Shown here in pieces: positions 50,207 through 54,830 of a stretch of DNA of 54,830 nucleotides (position 1 is its first letter; each line of letters starts with the position of its first letter). The translations under genes and the position numbers were made by a program. This DNA comes from Myxococcales bacterium (GTDB lineage Bacteria > Myxococcota_A > UBA9160 > UBA4427), in NCBI GenBank assembly GCA_014240165.1, contig JAAZXM010000024.1:1-54830 (forward strand), in the 5' to 3' direction. The notes beneath the pieces are model-generated. The model did not search any database. It saw only the letters and a program-made list of their open reading frames with translations, and was not told the DNA's origin.

Positions 50207-51909
50207 CGAACCCCGTCGATCTCGGCGCCCTCGGCCTGGAGCCGCGCCAGGGCCAGTTCCCGCAAAGGGGCCACCTGAACTTTCTGGTTCGCGGTGAACG
50301 AGAGTTCGTCCGCCTCGAGGAAAAGCACGCGCCGGGGCACCTTGTAGGCGGCGAGTTGGGTGCGGAGCCTTTCCCGAATCGTTTTCTCGTCCACGTCCGC
50401 ACCGTCGGCCCGCACCGCGCATAGGACGATGATCTCACCCAATACGGGATGGGGTACGCCCACCGCGGCCGCCACCCGAATCGCGGACTCGTCGGCGAGC
50501 GCCGCTTCGATCTCCATCGGGGAGACATTGGCGCCTCCGGTCTTGATTACGCCGGAAAGTCTTCCGCTCCAATGCAGGTAGCCCTCGGGATCCAGGCGAC
50601 CCCCGTCTTGAGTGCGGAAGAAACCATCCTCGTCCAGGTAGAGTTCGGGCTCCACCTTGCTATAGCCCCGCATGAAGGTCAGGCCCTTGACGGCGATCTC
50701 GCCCTTCTCGTCGGACCCAGCCAGGGGGACTCCGCTCACCGGATCCACGATACGCACGGCCATGCCCGGCAGCGGCAGCCCGCTGGTGCCGCTGCGCATT
50801 TCAGCGGGAGCCGAGGCCGGCAGCGAACTCGCCAGGGTGAAGGTTTCACTGAGGCCATAGGATCCGTAGGTCCCCCACGTATCGAGGGCCAGGCCCGCGG
50901 CCGGCGCCAGGGGCGAGGCGAATTCGATCTTCGCCAGGCTCGAGAGATCGCGCCGGGCGAGGTCCGGATGCTCGGCCATGGCTTTTTCCTGGTGGGGCCA
51001 GGCGTGCAGTGTGGTCACGCGCTCGCTCTCGATGAGTTCGAGAAAACGTCCGGGATCGAAGGCGGGTTCGGTGATGAGCCGGGCCCCAGCAGCCAGACTC
51101 GCCCCCAGCGACATGGCGATCCCGGCCGTCCAGAAAAAGGGTTGGGCGGTGAGCACCACGTCGGTTTCGCCGAGCCCCATATCCTCGCCGAAGCGCCAAC
51201 TCTGGATCACGGGCGCGCGCTGCATGTGGAGTACGCCCTTGGGATGGGCCGTGGTGCCCGAGGTGTAGATGAGGAGCCCGTCATCGGCGGGATGCACCTC
51301 GGCCGCGGCGGCTTCCACCAGCGCTTCGGGCACATCCGCGCCGAGGGTCGTCAAGGCGTCTGGCCCTTCGATGCCCGCCAGCCCCGCATCCGCCACCGCC
51401 TGGGCGTCGAGGCAGACGATCCGGCGGAGGTGAGGGAGTTCGAGGCAGCGCAGCCGGCCCGGCCGGCTCTCGCGCAATTCGGGGTGGCGTTCGGCCCACT
51501 CCGCAAGAAAGTCTCGCTTCAACATGCCGGCTTGGAGCAGGAGCAGCGAGGCGTCGCTGTGGCGAAGGATATAGTCGCGCTCGGCAGGGGTCGCAAACGT
51601 GTTCACCGGAACCAGCACCCCCCCCACCCCGGCCACCGCAAAGGACGCCACGACCCAATCCGGACCGTTGGCCATCAGGACCGCCACCCGGGAGCCCTTC
51701 GTGACCCCGGCACCGATCAGCCCCCGGGCCATCTCCCGGGCGCGGGTTCGGAGTTCGCGGTAACTGGTCTCGTGCCAGGGGCCAGAGGGTTCGGGTTGAA
51801 CCGCCAGGGCGACGCGCTCGCCGTGGCGCTCGGCCACGTCATCGAGGAAGCGGGACCAGGTGTAGCGTGCGCTGTCGGGCTGAAGCGCGAGTTTGGGCGA
51901 CTGCTCCAT
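50194..51909 (-). CDS. AMP-forming acyl-CoA synthetase
   Basis: A 571-residue ANL ligase: phosphate loop IYTSGTTAHPKGVLHM, A5 TWGTYGSYGLSE, A7-A8 GYSKVEPELYLDEDGFFRTQDGG and KTGGANVSPMEIE, and the C-terminal region SFTANQKVQVAPL with a Lys in the A10 position. It should activate a carboxylate to CoA. ATG at 51909 has agagg upstream. It is the likely second gene of a leftward pair after the double-hotdog dehydratase gene (36-base gap). Confidence 0.9.
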   Translation of the reverse strand: MEQSPKLALQPDSARYTWSRFLDDVAERHGERVALAVQPEPSGPWHETSYRELRTRAREMARGLIGAGVTKGSRVAVLMANGPDWVVASFAVAGVGGVLVPVNTFATPAERDYILRHSDASLLLLQAGMLKRDFLAEWAERHPELRESRPGRLRCLELPHLRRIVCLDAQAVADAGLAGIEGPDALTTLGADVPEALVEAAAAEVHPADDGLLIYTSGTTAHPKGVLHMQRAPVIQSWRFGEDMGLGETDVVLTAQPFFWTAGIAMSLGASLAAGARLITEPAFDPGRFLELIESERVTTLHAWPHQEKAMAEHPDLARRDLSSLAKIEFASPLAPAAGLALDTWGTYGSYGLSETFTLASSLPASAPAEMRSGTSGLPLPGMAVRIVDPVSGVPLAGSDEKGEIAVKGLTFMRGYSKVEPELYLDEDGFFRTQDGGRLDPEGYLHWSGRLSGVIKTGGANVSPMEIEAALADESAIRVAAAVGVPHPVLGEIIVLCAVRADGADVDEKTIRERLRTQLAAYKVPRRVLFLEADELSFTANQKVQVAPLRELALARLQAEGAEIDGVRYEA

Positions 51910-51945
51910 GGCGCCTCTTTGCTTTGCCGTGACGTCTCCGGGCCC

Positions 51946-53160
51946 TTAGCGGGCTTCGGGTCCGGGCAGGGTCTCGGTGGGGAGGCGCACCAGGGCGTCG
52001 CCCTCGGCGAGCACGTCGGCGTTCTGGTTGGTCATCACCACGTGGACCTGGGCCACGGGTTGGCCCGAGGGATCGTCGTAACGGATATCCGCCACCTTTC
52101 CATCGAGTTTCGTCAGGTCACCCGTCATGGCGGGGGAGCGGTAGGACATTTTGCTGTGCACGATATCGCTCCACTCGCCGCCCCAATTGCCCAGGTAGTC
52201 GAGGATCCAGGCCCCCATGGAGGCCCCGTACCCGTAGCCCCGGGGCATCCCGATCAATTGGGCGTATTTGGCCTGGATATGGCCCCGGGAAGGTCCGTAG
52301 TAGAGACCGTCGCCCAGGGTCGGATCCACCTTGGCCCCCTCCTGATCCCGGGACATCTCGGGGAGCCAGCCGGCGTCCAGGGTGGAGTCGGGACCAGCCA
52401 CCTGCTCGAAGGCATTCCAGATCGTCATCTGGAAGGCGCGCCACTCGGTGGTGAAGCTCGCGATGGTGTGGGGGCCGATCAGGCGCTGGGGCAGATCGTC
52501 GCCCACCTTGACGAAGAGGCGCCGCTCGTGACCGAGTTCGCGCACGGTCTTGAAGTACTCGAACTTCTCCTCCTCGATCGCCATCAGCTGATCCTCGGTC
52601 CAGACGGGATCCTCCTCGGCGTCGAAGAGCGCCAGCTTTCGCGCCTCCTCGGCGAGGTAGCGAATCGACGTGGAGCGCTGCTTGCAGATGAGTTCGCCGA
52701 AGTCGTTGAGGTAGGTGGTATCGCCCCGGGAGAACATGGTGGGCCCGGCGAAGCGGGTATTCGTCACCTTGTAGTCGAAGAGCATGCGGTCCCGGGCGAT
52801 CCGCTGCCCCGGGCGAATCCGGGGGCCGAAGAACCACCACTCATCGCCCCCGAAGAGCATATGGGTGCCGGGGATCGTGCCCTGGATGGCGGGGCCGGCG
52901 CCGTGGCTGTCATCCGTGGCGACGGCGAAGGATTGGGGCGCCACGAGTTCGCCGAAGCGCGAATCGGGCTCGGACGCGTAGACGTCGTCGTGATAGAGCG
53001 GGTTGGCGTTCTGCATGCCCTGGGCCCAACGGCGCAGATCGTTGGGCACGACCGGATCCTTGAGTTGGCCGCCGCCCAGGGGAATCCCGATCCACTTGTC
53101 CACCGGCGCGGTATCGAGGCTGACTTCTTCGCCCTGGGGGTCTTTGGCATCCGCCGTCAT
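51946..53160 (-). CDS. Double-hotdog dehydratase/hydratase (FAS1-like dehydratase, MaoC superfamily)
   Basis: A 404-residue protein with two hotdog halves. The first (about 30-180) has PNDLRRWAQGMQNANPLYHDD, the typical N-half of FAS1/MaoC dehydratases, then VAPQSFAVAT. The second half (about 255-400) has PSRGHIQAKYAQLIGMPRGYGYGASMGAWILDYL. The His/Asp pair expected in such enzymes is not certain by eye. It should hydrate or dehydrate a 2-enoyl-CoA. ATG at 53160 is chosen for a gagg site and the better N-terminus. It probably leads a leftward operon with the ligase gene. Confidence 0.85.
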   Translation of the reverse strand: MTADAKDPQGEEVSLDTAPVDKWIGIPLGGGQLKDPVVPNDLRRWAQGMQNANPLYHDDVYASEPDSRFGELVAPQSFAVATDDSHGAGPAIQGTIPGTHMLFGGDEWWFFGPRIRPGQRIARDRMLFDYKVTNTRFAGPTMFSRGDTTYLNDFGELICKQRSTSIRYLAEEARKLALFDAEEDPVWTEDQLMAIEEEKFEYFKTVRELGHERRLFVKVGDDLPQRLIGPHTIASFTTEWRAFQMTIWNAFEQVAGPDSTLDAGWLPEMSRDQEGAKVDPTLGDGLYYGPSRGHIQAKYAQLIGMPRGYGYGASMGAWILDYLGNWGGEWSDIVHSKMSYRSPAMTGDLTKLDGKVADIRYDDPSGQPVAQVHVVMTNQNADVLAEGDALVRLPTETLPGPEAR

Positions 53161-53287
53161 GGAGAACCTCGCTCTGGGGGTGGAGTCCCGACCTGCGACG
53201 ATATTTGACGGTCCATCAGATCGCAACTCCGGCCTCTCTCTGCCCTCGACGCATCCCCTACATTTGCGCTTCTATCCGGAGTCCCCC

Positions 53288-53755
53288 ATGGCGATTCAGC
53301 ACCTCTCCCATATCGGCATTTGCGTGGCCGACCTCGAAGCCGCGCACCGTTTCTACAGCGAGGGCCTCGGCTTTCGCGAAGTCCACCGGCTTCACGTGGA
53401 GGGCGAGCACGCCGAGCAATTGCTCGAGCTCCCGGGCCTGGCCCTCGAGGTGGTCTACCTCGAGCGCGACGGCACCTGCATCGAACTCCTCTACTACGCC
53501 AAGCCCGGGCACCAGGGCGAACCCGAAGCGCGCCCCATGAACCAGCGCGGGTTGACCCATCTCTCGCTGCGTAGTGACGACCTGGACAGCGATGTCGAGA
53601 CGCTACGGAGCTTGGGGGGGCAGGTGCTGGATTCCACCCGGATCGACAACCCCGCCTACCGGTCCCGGGTCGTCTTCGTGACCGATCCCGATGGCACGCG
53701 AATCGAATTGGTGGAGCGTCCCGGGGATCCCGCGAGCTTGCCCGGCGCCGATTGA
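53288..53755 (+). CDS. VOC-family (glyoxalase/bleomycin-resistance-like) protein
   Basis: A 155-residue VOC-fold protein: HLSHIGICVADLEAAHRFYSEGLGF (first beta-alpha-beta-beta unit with His at the metal position) and GLTHLSLRSDDLDSDVETL, ending FVTDPDGTRIELVERPG with Glu as another metal ligand. It may be a dioxygenase, isomerase or glyoxalase I. ATG at 53288 is preferred (ggag 6 bases upstream); the longer upstream frame overlaps the divergent gene. It is followed by a GST gene. Confidence 0.88.
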   Translation: MAIQHLSHIGICVADLEAAHRFYSEGLGFREVHRLHVEGEHAEQLLELPGLALEVVYLERDGTCIELLYYAKPGHQGEPEARPMNQRGLTHLSLRSDDLDSDVETLRSLGGQVLDSTRIDNPAYRSRVVFVTDPDGTRIELVERPGDPASLPGAD

Positions 53756-53838
53756 AGCGAACCTCTCATCAACGCGGGCAAGCGCGCCGCGGAAGACGCC
53801 CAAAGAAAGCCAACCCAACACCTTCGAAAGGAAGCCCG

Positions 53839-54642
53839 ATGCTCGAGCTCTACCACAACGCCGCCTCCACGTGTTCCCAGAAGGTCCGCATCGTCTTGGC
53901 CGAGAAGAACCTCGACTACACCTCGCGCCCCATCGATCTGATCAGCGGTGAGCAACACGACCCGGCCTACGTGAAGCTGAACCCCAACCACGTGGTCCCC
54001 ACCCTGGTGGACGACGGAGCGGTCTTCATCGAGTCCTCCCTCATCAACGAATACCTGGACGAGCGCTACCCCGAGCCGCCCATGCGCCCCGCCGACGCCG
54101 CCGGCCGCCACGCCGTGCGGCTCTGGATCAAGCGCTTCGACGAATCCATCCAGCGCGCCGTGGGCATCGTGACCTTTGCCATCGGTCCGCGCCGGATGCT
54201 GCTCGCCCAGCCCGCCGAGGTCCGCGAAGCCAATATTGCGGCGATTCCCAATGCCACCCGCCGGGCCGAGCGCGCCAGCGTGATCGAGCACGGCATCCAC
54301 GCCCCAGAATTTGCCGGGGCCCTGGGGCAGCTGGTCGGGCTCCTGGACGACGTGGAAGAAGCCCTGGCGGACAAGCCCTGGCTCTCGGGCGAGTCCTTCG
54401 GTCTGGCCGACGCAGGGCTCCTCCCCTACGCGGTGCGCCTGGACCAGATGGCCATGGGGCCCCTCCTCGCCGCCGACACCCGGCCCAGGCTGGCCGATTT
54501 GTACGCCCGCCTGCAGGCCCGCCCCGCCTTCGCGGTGGCGGTGACCGAGTGGCTGCCCGAGCCCATCCTGGCCCTCTTCCGCACCGGCGGCGAAGCGGTC
54601 TGGCCCGAAGTCGAACCCATGACCCGGGGCGCAAGGGACTAA
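53839..54642 (+). CDS. Glutathione S-transferase
   Basis: A 267-residue GST, longer than the 206-residue GST at 9.5 kb. The N-domain begins MLELYHNAASTCSQKVRI with SxxCSxK-like active-site region, then PNHVVPTLVDDGAVFIESSLINEYLDE. The C-domain has GESFGLADAGLLPYAVRL. Its C-terminus is extended by about 40 residues. ATG at 53839 has aaaggaag upstream. It lies 84 bases after the VOC gene; a GST beside a VOC protein suggests glutathione-dependent detoxification or isomerisation. Confidence 0.88.
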   Translation: MLELYHNAASTCSQKVRIVLAEKNLDYTSRPIDLISGEQHDPAYVKLNPNHVVPTLVDDGAVFIESSLINEYLDERYPEPPMRPADAAGRHAVRLWIKRFDESIQRAVGIVTFAIGPRRMLLAQPAEVREANIAAIPNATRRAERASVIEHGIHAPEFAGALGQLVGLLDDVEEALADKPWLSGESFGLADAGLLPYAVRLDQMAMGPLLAADTRPRLADLYARLQARPAFAVAVTEWLPEPILALFRTGGEAVWPEVEPMTRGARD

Positions 54643-54652
54643 CCCCGGCGCC

Positions 54653-54830
54653 TCAGCCCCGGGCGCCGAGTCCCAGGGCTTCTCGGGCGACGATCCCCAG
54701 CATGATTTCCGTGGTGCCGCCGCCGATGGTTTCCCAGAGTGCGTGGCGCCAGAGCAGGTCGGGACGACTGCCGGACAGCAACGCCTCGGGGCCGCCGAAT
54801 TCGCTGACGGCCCGGGCGATGTGCTGACAC
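54653..54830 (-). CDS. Acyl-CoA dehydrogenase, C-terminal fragment cut by window edge
   Basis: The minus-strand frame runs off the right edge. The 59 visible residues show the family's C-terminal pattern: WETIGGGTTEIMLGIVAREALGLG, shown in part, in which TIGGGTTEI is the standard helix cap before the final helix. Most of the protein, including the start, lies outside the window. It is convergent with the GST gene and adds to the acyl-CoA dehydrogenases of this region. Confidence 0.8.
   Translation of the reverse strand, partial: CQHIARAVSEFGGPEALLSGSRPDLLWRHALWETIGGGTTEIMLGIVAREALGLGARG

Noticed and set aside
50449..53208. Very long plus-strand frame (about 919 codons)
   Set aside because: It lies antisense to the ligase and double-hotdog genes, which have clear motifs; long antisense frames are expected in GC-rich coding DNA.
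1..54830. CRISPR array, rRNA, tRNA, insertion sequence or phage gene
   Set aside because: No spaced direct repeats of the right length, no rRNA-like stretches, no tRNA cloverleaf motifs, no transposase or integrase motifs seen.

Overview
The window is GC-rich, densely coding chromosomal DNA from a double-membraned (Gram-negative type) bacterium. That call rests on a TonB/ExbB/ExbD/TtpC-type energy-transduction operon, a PEP-CTERM surface protein, a tungstate ABC importer and many acyl-CoA enzymes. The mix (several acyl-CoA dehydrogenases, AMP-forming acyl-CoA ligases, a type III CoA-transferase, PhyH and TauD oxygenases, a DUF1214 protein, a Ycf46-like AAA protein, a MotA/ExbD-like trio) fits an uncultured deltaproteobacterial-grade lineage (Myxococcota, Desulfobacterota or Binatota-like). 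This placement is inference only. I saw no rRNA, tRNA, CRISPR array, insertion sequence or phage gene.

Left part (1-19.4 kb): a secreted M36-type metalloprotease cut by the window edge; a long acyl-CoA dehydrogenase; a PEP-CTERM protein; a hybrid sensor kinase followed 8 nt later by an alkyl-sulfatase-like MBL protein with a degraded metal site; a GST-PhyH pair; a BioA aminotransferase; and a TetR regulator divergent from a run of genes (acyl-CoA ligase, FAD-dependent dehydrogenase, DUF1214, tupA, tupB, tupC). That run ties lipid or steroid-type metabolism to tungstate uptake.

Centre (19.5-38.6 kb): a GspE/PilB-family ATPase overlaps a Ycf46-like AAA ATPase. On the opposite strand lie YjbQ, a small KOW/SH3-like protein, a HelD-like helicase and a three-gene membrane motor. 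The motor has a MotA/TolQ/ExbB-like channel with a cytoplasmic zinc ribbon and two different ExbD/MotB-like partners; only one partner keeps the membrane aspartate. A PEGA/EF-hand protein, a YbaK-type deacylase, a MATE exporter and a stand-alone M41-like zincin follow. Then comes a second, classical channel system: DUF3450, TtpC-like, ExbB, ExbD, TonB and a TPR protein.

Right part (38.6-54.8 kb): lipid and xenobiotic-type catabolism. It holds an MBL hydrolase with an HxNxDH site, an alpha/beta hydrolase, a TetR regulator, two acyl-CoA dehydrogenases, a tandem CaiB/BaiF CoA-transferase, an SDR, a TauD-family oxygenase, an MFS transporter, an acyl-CoA ligase, a double-hotdog dehydratase, a VOC protein, a GST and the C-terminus of another acyl-CoA dehydrogenase. 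Together these could activate, dehydrogenate, hydrate and transfer CoA on branched, cyclic or steroid-like acids.

The best candidate for an under-described system is the 25.9-28.8 kb motor trio, because its two ExbD-like partners look functionally asymmetric (Asp versus Ser at the ion-carrying position).
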